A stretch of DNA of 64,000 nt. Origin: Lingula anatina. Taxonomy: Eukaryota; Brachiopoda; Lingulata; Lingulida; Lingulidae. Below, one piece after another: positions 1-12,004 of this stretch. Made by a program: the position numbers and the translations under genes. The stretch lies in contig NW_019776150.1 in the NCBI RefSeq assembly GCF_001039355.2, positions 32,633 through 96,632 of the forward strand, given 5' to 3'. The notes below the pieces were generated by a model that made no database searches, was not told the origin of the DNA, and saw only the letters and a program-made list of their open reading frames with translations. Every line of letters starts with the position of its first letter. Position 1 is the stretch's first letter.

Positions 1-1296
1 GATTAAATTGGGACTGTAAATCAATTGAATACGTTTTTCTTTGATCAGGTACCTTAAAGATTTAAGTGTGATATTCCATTCACGTCCAATCAGCAGTTAG
101 TTCCCAACAGAATTAAAACAATAGTTTAAAAAATGGGACCAGATGCTGCGGCTTGTTGTTCGTTTTAAAAAATATGTATTCGATGTATTTTTCAAGAGTC
201 GTTTAATCCTGGGTGATTATAGAAGTTTTAATATTTATGCTTACAGTAGATGTGTAAATAGAGCAGATGGTAAATGAAATTAAAAAAAAAAAAGGTGAAT
301 TTACGGGTGAAATCTAGATGAAAGGATACGTCACCGTTTTCAACTTTAATACCATTTTTGCGATTGTATGCCAGACCTGCCCAATGAATGCTGCACCCCT
401 GTCTGCCTCCCTCCTTAGAGGTACCCTTTACCACGGCGACAGATTGATTTTCCACAGATATTCACAGATATGTCTCTAGATAAATAGACGATCATTTTGG
501 TCTGTTGTTCCCGTTCACTACCCTCTGAAATCAGGGGTCTCTAAAATAGTAAACGAAAAAAGTATTAAATATATGCGATACAAAAAAAATTTGTACCAGA
601 TTATATTATCGGACCCTTTGCTACATGTACCACGTTAAAATAACTGGTTACGTGTTTAATCAATTATCGACGAAGGGACTGGTGCCTAAATGTGTTCTCA
701 GATGGGCCTACCACTCTCACGTTTATATTTATCAATATGATTATTTTCTAAAAATATCACGTTCATTGTAAATTAGTTCGGCAAAAAGTAGCTAAAAACA
801 CACCTAAACTCTGGGAATTTTATCAAAAATTAAAAGTAAAAAGAGGGCAGGTGCAGCATGATACATGTACCATCCTCCAATTAATTATCTCAAAAAGGTA
901 TTTATAAAAATAAATAGTAAAGCTCGTAAGGATCGTAAAGCTGCACTCTGGAAGACTAATCGAGGGTGACCTTTTGGTACTGATTATCAACAATGTAATA
1001 ATAAATCTGAAGGAAAAATAACAAACTGGCGAATTTAAGTAAACATTTTGTACTTCTACGTATACAAGTGGAGTTGGCCAAATATGCAAGTGGAGTTGGC
1101 CAAATGTGCGCATTGATTTATTGAAACAAAATTCGTGAATATATATACATGTATATATATATATGTTCAATTGGCACCTCAATGAATCTAAAACCCTAGA
1201 TAAAAGATTTGTGTCATTTTCTACTGTTAGCCGCAGAACCTTCCTAATTTACAAAATGGAATAATGACAAAACACAAGTATTAAGTGGCATATTTT
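1..1296. other. Intergenic DNA without a supported gene
   Basis: No ORF here has a plausible start, splice context or recognisable protein. The stretch is AT-rich with short A/T runs and TA-rich microsatellite-like sequence near 1140-1165. The only structure I can name is a 66-bp repeat piece at 421-486, listed separately. The last bases adjoin the 3' end of the minus-strand secreted-peptide gene. Confidence 0.6.
421..486 (+). repeat. Partial copy of an interspersed element also found in a CHFR intron
   Basis: These 66 bases match the reverse complement of 13229-13294 at about 90 percent, judged by eye. At the other site the sequence is one half of a TIR-bounded element (13151-13313). Here only that half is visible, so this is probably a decayed or truncated copy. 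Confidence 0.6.
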
Positions 1297-1397
1297 TTAT
1301 TCTAGACGGCATACAAATCCATTAATTACAAATGGCTTGAATGGCTTCAATTCTTAGAAGACCTCCAGTGTTGGTACTTTTAAGGGAATTGCCTTTG

Positions 1398-2415
1398 CTA
1401 GCATGCATCAATACAGTCCCTCAAGGAACCATTACATCGGGAGAAACAATTCACCACCTCCAAGTCTAATTGGCGAAAGACAGCGTAGCTGAGGACTTTG
1501 GCCGTTCTTAGGCTTGCTGCACGTCTTTCTCGACAGGTGTCAGCACATGCCATATTCGCAGTACCGCATTCCCTCTGGAACATGAACATTGTATTTTAAC
1601 TTAATCACGAGATGCGATATTAAAAACCCCAATACAAAGCTTTCTCTCTACTGCAACACGAGTTTCACACAGGATCTGCCTACTCTACTTAACTCACAGG
1701 GCGAAAAACGGTAACAGGTGACGCCATTAAAAAAAGAGAAATAATAAAACAATGGCATTGTGAGTTATAGACTACATATCCGAGAAAAAAATTATCATTT
1801 TCAACAGTCAAACATGTCTTTTTTGTGCACAACCTTTAGAAGGAAAAAAATGTTTGAAAACTGGAAAATTAATCTTAAATGATAGTCTTTTTGAACGTTT
1901 TTAAATAACATATCCATCTTATATAGGAAATAAAGATATGGAATTCAGAATATATATATATTTTTTCAATTTTACAAAATTGCCTGCAAACCAAATTTGA
2001 CTATCACAATAACAATAATATTTGAGAGAAAATAATGGCCAGGAAAAGTGTCAATTTGTGGTCCAAAAAGGAAATAAATCAATTTTAAGCCACCTGTAAG
2101 TATATTTCATGCTTACAGACATCACCTTGAGTTTCAGAGAGCTCAGGAAAGTCCCCTCTCTACAGGCCAGTTTCTGATGTTCTCTGAAACTTTGGGCAAC
2201 AGACATTCACCCTGAAGAAAAATACCCAATGAATATGAATTATACTTCCTATCTTATTGATAAATAGAATTCGAGTAAAGGGAACAATAATGTCTTTTCA
2301 GTTGCATAATTGCTATAAAATGTTACCTTTTACACATTGGACTACTTACAATACAGCCAACAGCATAGGCCACAAATCCGGTAATCAAAAGTAGTGAAAA
2401 CAAATTAGGTGCCAT
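1398..2415 (-). CDS. Small secreted peptide with eight cysteines in a doubled CX3C-X6-CX3C pattern
   Basis: Two coding exons on the minus strand, 2415-2350 and 1574-1398, joined in phase 0 by GTAAGT...CAG splice sites, give 80 residues. I do not recognise the family. Residues 1-18 are a typical signal peptide (MAPNLF, a hydrophobic LLLITGFVAYA core, an AYA cleavage motif). The predicted mature part is about 62 residues ending on a cysteine. Its cysteines read C-X3-C-X6-C-X3-C-X28-C-X3-C-X6-C-X3-C, so the second half repeats the first. CX3C pairs suggest disulfide-stapled helices (inference). The 28-residue linker is Arg/Ala/Leu-rich. The start was chosen because it begins the signal peptide and lies ~80 nt below a TATA box (2491-2501). 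An upstream in-frame ATG at 2535 would place non-signal sequence first. A minus-strand AATAAA lies at 1297-1302. It could be a hormone, antimicrobial or other secreted effector; the sequence does not decide. Confidence 0.72.
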
Positions 2416-2490
2416 CTTTGTTAGCGTTTCGGACTGTACTTTTTCAATAAAGTGAGCAGTACCCAAATAAGTTTTTATTTCCACGTAAAC

Positions 2491-2501
2491 GCCTTTATAT
2501 A
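2491..2501 (-). promoter_or_regulatory. TATA box of the secreted-peptide gene
   Basis: The minus strand reads TATATAAAGGC, a strong TATA match, 76-86 nt upstream of the chosen ATG at 2415. This predicts a transcription start near 2465-2475 and a 5' leader of about 50-60 nt. TATA promoters are common for abundantly expressed secreted peptides (general knowledge). The other promoters in the window look TATA-less. Confidence 0.55.
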
Positions 2502-3270
2502 GTTCCATTTCCCCATTACTAGGAATTATATACAAAATAACTTACCCTTGTTTTTAAACGGTCATAAGGATGTGAATCTATCATTACCAATCTATAATTC
2601 CTATCTGCATATCCAGAAATTATTGTTCATCAAATCGTTATTTAGAAAAATATTAGGGTTGATTACCAGGCAAGAGAAATAAGTGTATTCAATTTCAGTC
2701 TGTTAGTTCCCACTAGTTAAAGGTTCATTTTCTAAACGTGTAATCCACAGTTAATACAATGGTAAATGCACAGACAATAATTTCACTTGGCAGCATTTTA
2801 CCACTCTTGAAATAATGCGACTCATCCCATTTTACTCAAGCTATTCTGAATTTAGTGACGTTGGTAAGGTTTACAAAACATGGTGACTCAAGCTTCAAAT
2901 TCGCAAAAGGCTCAGTCAGGTTTGGGAAAGAATAAATTGGGCAGCTGCTTTTGATTTAAATAATTATGATATGTTGTTTTGTTTTACATTGAATCTCAGC
3001 AAAAGCTTTTTTCTTTCACAAAGATAAAGAATAATCTTACGAGACTTTCAAAACAAAAAAAGTTTATTATAATCTTCTACTGGATTTTCAAAATAAAACA
3101 AAAAAGTTTATATCAGCAATGTTTGAGCTAACAATGCCAAGAATTCCTGTGTTAAAGATTGTCAGTGACAAAAGGGACATGTTTCAAAAAGTTTTCCAGT
3201 AAAAATGGGCTGAAGCCAAGGAAGGCATCTACAGCATCATCTCTATAGAATCAAGTTCTACATCAGTTGA

Positions 3271-6200
3271 TCACTGCCCAGTGGCAGGGACTGCAGATTT
3301 CTTGCACAGTTTTGCTAAAAGTCCTGACATCTGTAGTAATGATTCCACTCCTTCTGCTATCCTCATGTGTGTATATCCAATCTCCTATAAATAAAACAAT
3401 AATACTTTATTTTTCTGATTCAAATTATTGTTTTTCTTTTTATCAAGAGCTTGTAAAATATGTGGGTATTACCTCCAATATTTCTGTGACTGTCAGTCAC
3501 CATCATCAGGGAGTATTTTACAAGCTCTTGATAAAAAGAAAAACAATAATTTGAATTTATACATACAGAGCTAATGAAACTGTTCTCTCATTTATTTTTA
3601 TTTATTTTTGTCTTTACACCGATACACTTGATAAAACATGTCATGAAGAGTGAGACTCTAGAAACACAGACCTTACAAATATAAAAATATAAGTTAATGG
3701 ATTTTGAATCCATAACCGTCTTAATTTTGTTTGAACATGATTTTACAAATTAAAGGCCCAAAATATTCCACAATAACAACCTTATTGTCATTCTGCTAAA
3801 TCACCATGCAATATGGTGAAAGCAAACCATGCTGCTTTAGTATAATTTTAAAATTTTCCTAACCTTAATATATTCCAACTTCAAATATTCAGGCATATTG
3901 TGTGTTTTGCAGACCCGGAACACAATTGTAATGATGTCCTCTGGAGAGTAACCTAATTTCCACAGGGAGTGCATTATCTTGTAGGCTTCATCAATGTTTC
4001 CATTCACACAGTGATCAAGCATGTTCTTCACATGAAGTGGGTGAGGTTCATCACACACCTGGACAATGAACAAAATATGTTTAGTCATTAGTTAAAATTA
4101 TACAGGTATTTCAAAGGTAGAAAGAAAGAGAAAAAGAAAGAAAAAAAGAGAAAGGAGTGAAAGAAAAAAAGTGAATCCCAAAATTTTCATCTTATAGACA
4201 CTTTAATAATTAAACTTTAAATATACAGTATATACATTCTTTGGCAAAGATATAAGGTTAGGTTATATCTATAGGAATATTTTTCATATCCCTTTCCCTC
4301 TAGAATGCTCTTGTAGATTCATTCTTTATCAGTCTGACTCCATATTTTGAGGAAAACTTACCTTAAAAACATTTTCACTATTCACATGCCCAAAGCCTTG
4401 GAAAGTGGACTGTAAATTGTTTATGCCCTAATAAAAAGACACAAAAGCTGAATAAAACCAAAATAAATGCAGAAACTATATATTCTGCTCGAAATTTGTT
4501 TTAATCCTTATAAAAACTGTATTTATTTTGCATGTCAGCAATTACAAAGAAATCCAGTTGAATTAACCTAAAGTCATTCATACATGTGGCAAAACCAACT
4601 CTTTAACACAATATGAACAATCCTAACTTAAATTCACTGTCATCTAAACAAACAAAACGGTAACCATCAATTTATAAAATAACCACAGACCACAGGCACA
4701 GGAGTTCCGGAAAAAAAAAAATTACTCAATTAATATTGAAATTGACCATGGAGTCCTTGGTCTTTCTCACCTGTCTCATGTCCCCCTGGGCTGTGAAAAC
4801 TACAGCTTCTAGGCCATCATCTGAATAACTCACATTTTCCTTTTCACATACAGTTAGTAACCTGTCCAACACCTGTTTGTCAGAGAGTTTGGAATACCTT
4901 AAGACAGCACACCGAGACTGGATAGGTTCTGTAATAACATAAAATGCTGTTGATATACACGTGGAGGGTTTCCAAAAAAAAAAACAAAAAAAAAAACAAA
5001 AAAACATGTTTTAAGGGGTCATCCATTCTTGACATCATTTTCACAAGTTTATTATTATTTTTTTACCTTAAACTTGAAACCATAGATAGATAACATAATT
5101 TACCAATAATCTTGTCCGATGCATTGCAAGCTAGAGCAAATCTGGTGGTTTTAGAGTAAATCTCCATGGTTCTCCTCAGGGCCTGCTGAGCACCATCAGT
5201 CATGCTGAAATAAAGAAGGGGTCATTTTGTACCTGTGGTGTCATTTTCAAAGAAAACAGTTAAAAAACCCATTGCTTTATTGTAGCATGATGTGAGTGTA
5301 CAGCAAAAACCAAGGGAGTATCTGTAAGTGACTGATATAACACGGAGAGATGTAAGCATTCTATTCTCTTGCATATTTACCTGTCTGCCTCATCCAATAT
5401 GATTATTTTATGTCTTCCTTTTGGCAGAGTGACCTTCTGCTGGGCAAACATCTTGATCTTGTTCCTAACAACATCTATACCCCTAAGAACAAAATTAAAC
5501 AGATATTTGTCTGTACAGTACAAAACCTAATGGTATCTGCTATTGTAATTTTGCCTAATGATGAATTGTCAAATTCAAGTGAAACTAAGCTACTAACAAA
5601 TCCAAACAATCTTGTGTATTTTGCTAATTTTAGTTTCCAAAAGAATTCTACCTAAGTGTAAATAAAAGTGTAATAATATGACAACATAAAAGAGTAAGAC
5701 ATTTATTAATGTATTTTCATATAATGCTTTTATTTAAATATTGCTATGTTCTAGTACAATCTTTATATTAGTTTTCTACCTGTCATTAGAGGCATTTAAC
5801 TCCATAACTGCATCTCTGAAAGAAGGTCCTAATAAAGCTCTGGCCAAGCACAAAATACTAGTCGTTTTGCCTGTGCCTGGTGGACCCTGTAAACCAAAAG
5901 ACTGATTTAAAAGTTTAAGTGACTTCAATATTAGTTTTTATGCATCAACATAATCTAGTTAATAACAGCAAATATATCATAGACATTTGAATGCATTAAA
6001 GCCTAACATGCTGTTGAGACTGATGTGAAAATGAACTGCACATGCTACTGGAAATTAACTTACCGCAATTATTACATTTGGAACATTGCCTTCTTTTGCA
6101 AACACTTCTAATCGACTGATAGTTTCTGTATTTCCAACTATATCATGTAGTTTCAAAGGACGATATTTCTCTACCCTGCAATGTAAAGCATGCTTGTTAA

Positions 6201-6581
6201 ATTAGATACAGAAGTACCTGTACGTACATTCATTACATAAAAAATATGTATCTCATATTGTCAAACTCTTAAAATCAGATTGTTTTAAATGCACCACGTC
6301 CAACTGAAATGGAATATTCAATTTTGAAATGTACAAAAAAATGCTGTGTAAATCTATTGTACCGTTCTTCAACCTACCAAACAAATTGCCCCCCCCCCCC
6401 AACACGTCACACATGCAGTTTCTACACCCTAAAAGAACTAAGTCAACATTTCTCACCACGGTAGTTCATAGCCAGATGTTTTGCTTTCACTGGGCTTTCC
6501 TTTAATACTACCACTACTGTCATCTCCAGTGTCTTTCGTCTTCTCAACTTCAATTTCCATGTCTTCTTCACCGCCAGCCAT
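3271..6581 (-). CDS. RFC2: Replication factor C subunit 2 (clamp loader AAA+ ATPase)
   Basis: Small subunit of the RFC complex, which opens PCNA and loads it at primer-template junctions in the nucleus. It also serves alternative RFC-like loaders. Nine exons, all in phase: 6581-6457, 6175-6064, 5886-5780, 5482-5381, 5204-5104, 4928-4771, 4427-4362, 4058-3864, 3384-3271. They encode 359 residues against 354 in human. Visible motifs are Walker [10 protein letters not shown] (80-88), Walker B LDEADS (DEAD at 145-148) and the SRC box EPIQSRC (183-189). The C-terminal collar helices include [16 protein letters not shown] and [12 protein letters not shown]. The N-terminal ~40 residues are acidic and Ser/Lys-rich. 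The first ATG follows CAAC and lies 15 nt from an E2F-type site, so S-phase control is likely. A minus-strand AATAAA sits at 3063-3068. The gene is divergent with CENPQ. Confidence 0.96.
3418..3556. repeat. Perfect inverted repeat, 43-bp arms and 53-bp loop
   Basis: Positions 3418-3460 are the exact reverse complement of 3514-3556. The loop (3461-3513) itself contains a small perfect dyad, GTGACTG-T-CAGTCAC. It lies in the last RFC2 intron, 34 bp upstream (in RFC2 sense) of the final exon, so it would fold as a hairpin in the RFC2 pre-mRNA close to the 3' splice site. Lack of any mismatch implies recent formation or constraint. Confidence 0.9.
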
Positions 6582-6807
6582 GTTGACAAAATTTGTTTCC
6601 CGCGAAATCTCGCAGCCTAATTTATTTTACAAACTTCACGTTGATTGGTAAACTTGTAAACAAACCAATCGGGGCAAGGCTTACATTTGTCTAACCACGT
6701 GACATGCCGGGAATTAAGAAAAATACTACGTAAACCGCTCAGAAAAGCCCAGCAGTGAGGGTAGCACAGAGGTGATGTTATGATATTAAATTTAAGGAAA
6801 ACTAAAC
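6582..6807. promoter_or_regulatory. Bidirectional RFC2/CENPQ promoter
   Basis: Only 226 bp separate the two start codons. Visible elements are an E2F-type dyad TTTCCCGCGAAA at 6596-6607, ATTGG near 6644 and CCAAT near 6665 (a pair about 20 bp apart, NF-Y spacing), and CACGTG near 6696. No TATA box is seen. E2F plus paired CCAAT boxes is the usual layout of cell-cycle promoters, fitting an S-phase clamp-loader gene and a kinetochore gene. Function is inferred. Confidence 0.65.
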
Positions 6808-9800
6808 ATGGCACCAAAAAGAAAAAATTCAAAACAGGTAAGATACAAATAATGCGGTGCATAATCGTGACTTGCCTGTTACACTTGCAGTGCAATGTAC
6901 ATGTACGTCCAATCCAAGTGACAGCTCTAGCCAATCGTTATTATTTACAACCAGGGTATTGTTACTTGTTTTGCAAGCTTTGCTTCATTCCTTAGCATTC
7001 CCATTTACTTTCTCCGGTATGTAATATAATGCCAGGGACCAAGGAAATGTAACTGTGAGTGATATACCTTCTTTGCCTGGGGCAATGTAAAGAATCTAAG
7101 TGCAAAAGTATCTTGATAATTTTAATGAAACTGAAATTTGTGTCTTCAAGGTGACATCAGAAGGGCGAGGCAAATCCCAGAATAAAAGAAGAAAAAGATC
7201 TAAAGGTAAAATTCCAATTACATCAAGTTTAAGTGGTTTGTTTCATTATACATTTCATGTATCAAATGGGACTTCACTAAAGAGGTGTTGATGATATTTC
7301 AGGTGAAAGACCTCCCAGTGATGAAGGTTCTGATGATCAGTTCTGCAACAAAAACCTGACGGGTAGAGCTTTTGCCAAATGGAAGCCAATTCACAGGGCA
7401 ACCAGGGATTTTCTAAGTCAAATGATGGAGTCCACAATAAGGTGTGACATAACATAAGTGTGTGAGTGTGCATGCAAGTCTGTGTAAAAGATTACATCTT
7501 AATTATTTACATTTTTAGTTAATTGAAAGTTCTCTTGGATAACTACATAAGGTCACTATTACCCATTCATACTATAGTCCTTTATTCAAATAAATAGCGG
7601 ATTTGGTCTCGATTAGAATAATTGTAATAGTCTGAACGCATGAGGATTTTTGTTAACCGGTTTCTCAAAATTCTGCTAGCGAGCTAGATTTTCTTCAGCT
7701 ATACGAATAACTTACCGGAACCGACACCTGTTTAGATCTTACTGTGCATATGCGCAGAAAAGTGCGAGTATCTATGAACAATTGTTTATCACTTATGTGA
7801 TTGCACCAAGAGCATTTGGAGGTCACCCCTCACTACGACATGAAGAAATGTAAACTCATTTTGCCATCTGATATGTTCCAAGAATGCTGTCCAGAATGTC
7901 TTTTGAGTTGCATTTACCATCACAAATAAAAACAGAGGACAAAAGCTGAGTACCATTAGAGCTGTAAATGGCCCCATATTTTTGTTTGGCATTTTGAGTT
8001 TTCCTGTGCAGCCCATGCATGAGTGTTCAAAACAGGAAGTTAAACCTGAAATTTTTCAATGTGGGATTTGGTTTTAGATGACAGCGTGAACGGGGTATAT
8101 AATATTGTTGATATTGGCTGGGGTTAGAAGCTGACAAACAGGTGAGCAGTTCACTTGATTGTGGACTGCAGCAGCGAAGTGACCATTTTGCGCTTTAGTC
8201 AGTTATTTCATCCTTTTAGTTTATGTAAGCAGATATGCTATAATCTATACCTGTATCTTAAGGATAATTTCTTTAGTCTTTTAGTAACTTAGGGTTCATT
8301 CTTGATGAAACAGGTGACCAGATGAAACAGATGAACTGGCATTAAGTAGAATACTAAAAGCTGGTGATTATACAAGTGCTTTAACAAGTGGAGGCGTGTA
8401 AATCTGTTAAACTGATTGCATTCAGTGAGAGTCCTCATAAAATTGGATCGATCTACAAAGAATAATATTTCATTAAGAATGAGCCCTTATTTTATTTTTT
8501 CTTTTTTGCTGTACCATGAAATGTAACTGAAATTTCGGTGCGCGGTTTCCCCTGGGGTTGCATGCTATTACTTGACATCTGTGTCCTTTCTGAATGCCAG
8601 AGGGGTCCTGTCACTTCACACATAATAAAGATAATAAGTTTCAAGTTTTAGGTACATTTGTAAAATTTTGTATTTTAAAAGGTTCTTTCAGTGTGTAGTA
8701 TTTTTGTAGGTAAAGTGACTCCTTTTACAAACTGCTTATTTGTGAATAAAAATGTTTTTTCTTCTTGTATTTTTAGCTCTGTGTTGGCAAATACCAGTGC
8801 AACAAGCTATGATGATGTGCAAGACCACCTCATTGCATTGAAATCAAGGTAAACTAAGTCATTTGTCTGTGAAATCCCCTGATCTTACACAAACAGGCTC
8901 CCATTTCACAAAAAAACTTAAGTTGGTTTCCCTGACTAAGAGCTTGGTTACCAACATAATAAAGTCGTTACGTCAATAAGTCTCGTTTCACAAAGAATCT
9001 AAAAGGTCGCTTACGTCGTTTTTTTCTTTGCTGCTAGTCGATGATGTCTAGTCTCCTTGGAAGGAGACTTAAGTCGGCAAGCTCAACTAAAAGTCGGTAA
9101 ATTACATCATAAACAACAAAAATTTGAAAAGAACATACCTCCTTCAAGATAAAGTGTTATAATGTCCTTGAATAGCACTGACATTTATTGAATATTTAAA
9201 TAAAAAATAAAATACACCTTCACCCAGCTGATCGCAAGTTTATGTTTTTGATCGCTAGATGTGCGACAGCAGTGTTACAAGACAAGCTTATGTTTTACTG
9301 TTGCTTTGAAGTTGAATCAATAAAGTTCAAAAACAAACTTTGTTTATGTTTTGACTGATCTTTATTGTTGATAAACGATTGTTCTTGGTCAACTACAGTA
9401 AGCACGCCAAGCTAAGATGTTAGATTCTTTGTGAAACACACGTAGTCGACCTAGCTAGGTCACTCAGCTCAAGCTAGTCAACTACGGATTTAAGATTCTT
9501 TGTGAAACGGGGGGCCTGGTACCAAGTTTGGATTAACTTATCTTCTCATCTTTATGGAATGTCATTACTATGGGTGTAATAATTATTTTTATCTTTGTTC
9601 ATTTGATATTTATATTTTAAAAGTGTCATGAAAAAACTGGAACAGATGAAGGCTCCTGCAACCAGAGCTGCAGATTACAAGAATCTGGAACAGCTTGCAG
9701 TAAGTTATGGTTTGACGTCTCTTAACTTACAAGTAAAACTTATTTAGAGAGACAGATTAAAAAAAAAAGGTTAGCAAAACTTTTTAAAGGTAAAGAAAAA

Positions 9801-11213
9801 CTTGATGATCAACTATGAGTAATGGTTTAATGTTAGAAATGGACCTTTGTATGAAGTTTACATATCGTTTCCATATTACTCGATGCCAACCAGTCCAAGG
9901 GAACTGAGTCAATTCAATTTGTCTCTTGCAGCGTAACATAGAAGGTACTCTAGTGAAGAGTTCAAACAAGATGGAAAAATTAGAAAAAGAAGTTCAATTA
10001 TATGAGAGGTAAGTGCTATAAGATCTATGGAATGGTTTGCTTATCCTTGGGGTCATTTTAATATTTTTCAAACATAAAGATTAAAGGGATACTAACTCTT
10101 TGTTTCGGCCAAAAAATGAATTTTCCTGGAGTAAACAACATTTTTCCCATACTTACCAATGGTAAATGAATCCATTTTTACATTCAAAGTTAGTCCCTGG
10201 TTTTTTTCTAAAAAGTTTTTTTTTTTGTTAAAATTTCTTAAGAGATTTTACAGAGTATAGCCATCAGTGGAGGTCACGTGGTCTAAAGACAAGCTCAGAT
10301 ATCAGAAAAATAGCTATAACTGCCGTTTTTGTGGTAAAACAGAATATATTATATTTCTATGAGTTATTCACAATGTTTTTATTGTGAAATATAGATCTCA
10401 TACGAAGAGTTATTATCCCTTTAAGTTGCCAATTTCACCATGTATTCACTATTTAAAAATGTTCTTGCTGGTATTTTGTCAATTTGCATTGCATATATGA
10501 TATTTACAGTTTAGCCTTCCAAGCAGAAGAAGATCTTGACAATTACAAAAATGAAGTCACACAGCTGGATGTTCAAACTGATGAGGTAATGCATTACCAA
10601 AGGAACCATAGGGTATTCTCTGAATGATTTCCAAAATACACTAACATTGCATTAAAATGATGAAAAAAAGCACCTTGAAATTTGACAGCGTTTGTGAATT
10701 TTCTGATTGAAGCCAGTATTCAGGCATATAGACATCCCTACAGAGCCATTTTCTTGGTAGTTAAAAACTATTTTTATACACTTGGGTTTATGATATTGGA
10801 CCATTTGAAAAGAAAATTCTCTTATCTCATGTTTCTCATTTCAGTTGCATCCTCTCCTCCAGAAAATGGAAGATCCTGTCCTTAACATCCCTGCACTCCC
10901 CCAGATAAATAGCACCAAGACTTCACGGGTAAATACTTCCTTCATGTTAGTGCTGCAGTATCTCCTCGGCTGACCATTTTTGCATTATAAATTTTGGCAC
11001 AAATAAGACAAGTAGTATAATGGTAATTTCAATGGCAATTTTAAAAAAGTTTTTCTTAAATTTTTTTTCTTTCATTTCTTTTAGATCATCAATCCCAGAG
11101 TTCTGCCACAAAATTTAACAGAGATTCTAGACTTCTTGTCAAGTTCCAAAAACAGTCATTTGCAAAAGTTTGTGGAAACACTATCACATTATGCTGGGAA
11201 GTTGGATAATTAG
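6808..11213 (+). CDS. CENPQ: Centromere protein Q (CCAN subunit)
   Basis: CENP-Q partners CENP-U in the CENP-O/P/Q/U/R module of the inner kinetochore. Nine in-phase exons: 6808-6837, 7151-7205, 7303-7441, 8777-8848, 9624-9699, 9932-10008, 10510-10585, 10845-10928, 11085-11213. They encode 245 residues (human 268). The first ~50 residues are Lys/Arg-rich (MAPKRKNSKQ, KRRKRSK), suiting a nuclear or microtubule-contacting tail. A segment starting AKWKPI is followed by heptad-rich coiled coil through roughly 75-185. The C-terminal block includes LPALPQ-like IPALPQI and a final helix ending HYAGKLDN. Identification rests on the order of these conserved blocks, with only moderate identity, as expected for this fast-evolving family. 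The start is the only ATG on the short first exon with a GTAAGA donor. AATAAA lies at 11421-11426. Introns 3, 4 and 6 carry transposon-like elements. Confidence 0.85.
8291..8486. mobile_element. Short TIR element in CENPQ intron 3
   Basis: The left end AGGGTTCATTCTTGATGAAA is the near-complement of the right end TTTCATTAAGAATGAGCCCT. About 195 bp, no coding capacity. A segment near 8401-8440 resembles, in reverse, sequence inside the 61.1-kb TIR element. Family unknown. Confidence 0.5.
8894..9518. mobile_element. TIR-bounded non-autonomous element in CENPQ intron 3
   Basis: Termini CAGGCTCCCATTTCACAAA and, inverted, CAGGCCCCCCGTTTCACAAA bound 625 bp. A subterminal motif (TTTCACAAAGAATCT) recurs in both orientations near 8987, 9420 and 9495. 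CAGG ends resemble hAT-type termini, but no convincing 8-bp target duplication is visible. No ORF of note. Confidence 0.55.
10081..10424 (+). mobile_element. 344-bp TTAA-flanked MITE, copy 1 (CENPQ intron 6)
   Basis: Ends read TTAA-AGGGATA...TATCCCT-TTAA with ~23-bp inverted repeats (two mismatches in this copy). It aligns end to end with 21409-21752, same length and orientation. The TTAA flanks suggest piggyBac-like insertion preference, although piggyBac termini usually begin CCC, so assignment is tentative. No coding capacity. Confidence 0.8.
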
Positions 11214-12004
11214 TTTTTTTTAGTTTACAGATGTATTTCTACATCCAAATTTGTGTGTACACTTACCTTCAGAATGAATATAAGTATTGACTACAAAAAA
11301 TTTATGTTGAATTGTAAATTGTCTGACAGTATCCTTGGGACTTGTTATTAGAGACAGAGAACTACCAGTTTTTTTTATGTTTTCACAGCTACATAGTCTG
11401 AAACATCTTTTCTGGAGAGTAATAAAAAAATTGTAAATGAAATTTTATTCAGTTCTTTTATCAGATCAAGCTGAATATTACTATCAAGGAGTGTTGGGTG
11501 AACATGAAGAAAAATTTAAAATAATTTTTTACATTTCAAATTATGGGTATCTCTTTTGCGTCATTATTTATTAAAAATTTGCATGTTCAGGCAATTAACA
11601 AGTTTTTTGTATGTGAGGAATAATGAAGATAAATAAACACAAAATCCAAATTTGCTGTATTGTTGGAAAATATTTTCATTAATGATACTTGGCAAGAGAT
11701 GACCTGTTAAAATTAAATAACAGACAAAAACTTGTGCATCTTTTGCTATATTTGTCACATCTTGCTGTTATTAAAACTTCAAGTTTGGTGAGATAAAGAT
11801 GACAAAGTAAACCAATTGCCTGAAATGACTAAGATAAAATTTCTCAGTTGACATTTCATGTCTCATTTACTAAAAATGACAAAATTGCAAAATTTATTTC
11901 TAGATTCCAGTCTTTCACTTTAACAAAGTTTAATATTAATATTCTGCATTCTTGTGGTCCTGCATGCATGGAATATTTGCCTCTCCACAAAAAATATGCC
12001 AATA
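11214..12004. other. Convergent 3' flanks of CENPQ and CHFR
   Basis: CENPQ stops at 11213 and has a plus-strand AATAAA at 11421-11426. CHFR stops at 12005 and has a minus-strand AATAAA at 11893-11898. About 450 bp of AT-rich DNA lies between the two signals. Nothing else is supported. Confidence 0.6.

Noticed and set aside
7789-8016. Minus-strand 75-codon ORF with a hydrophobic stretch in CENPQ intron 3
   Set aside because: Unrecognised, no splice or poly(A) context, surrounded by transposon-derived DNA; hydrophobic runs are common in T-rich frames.
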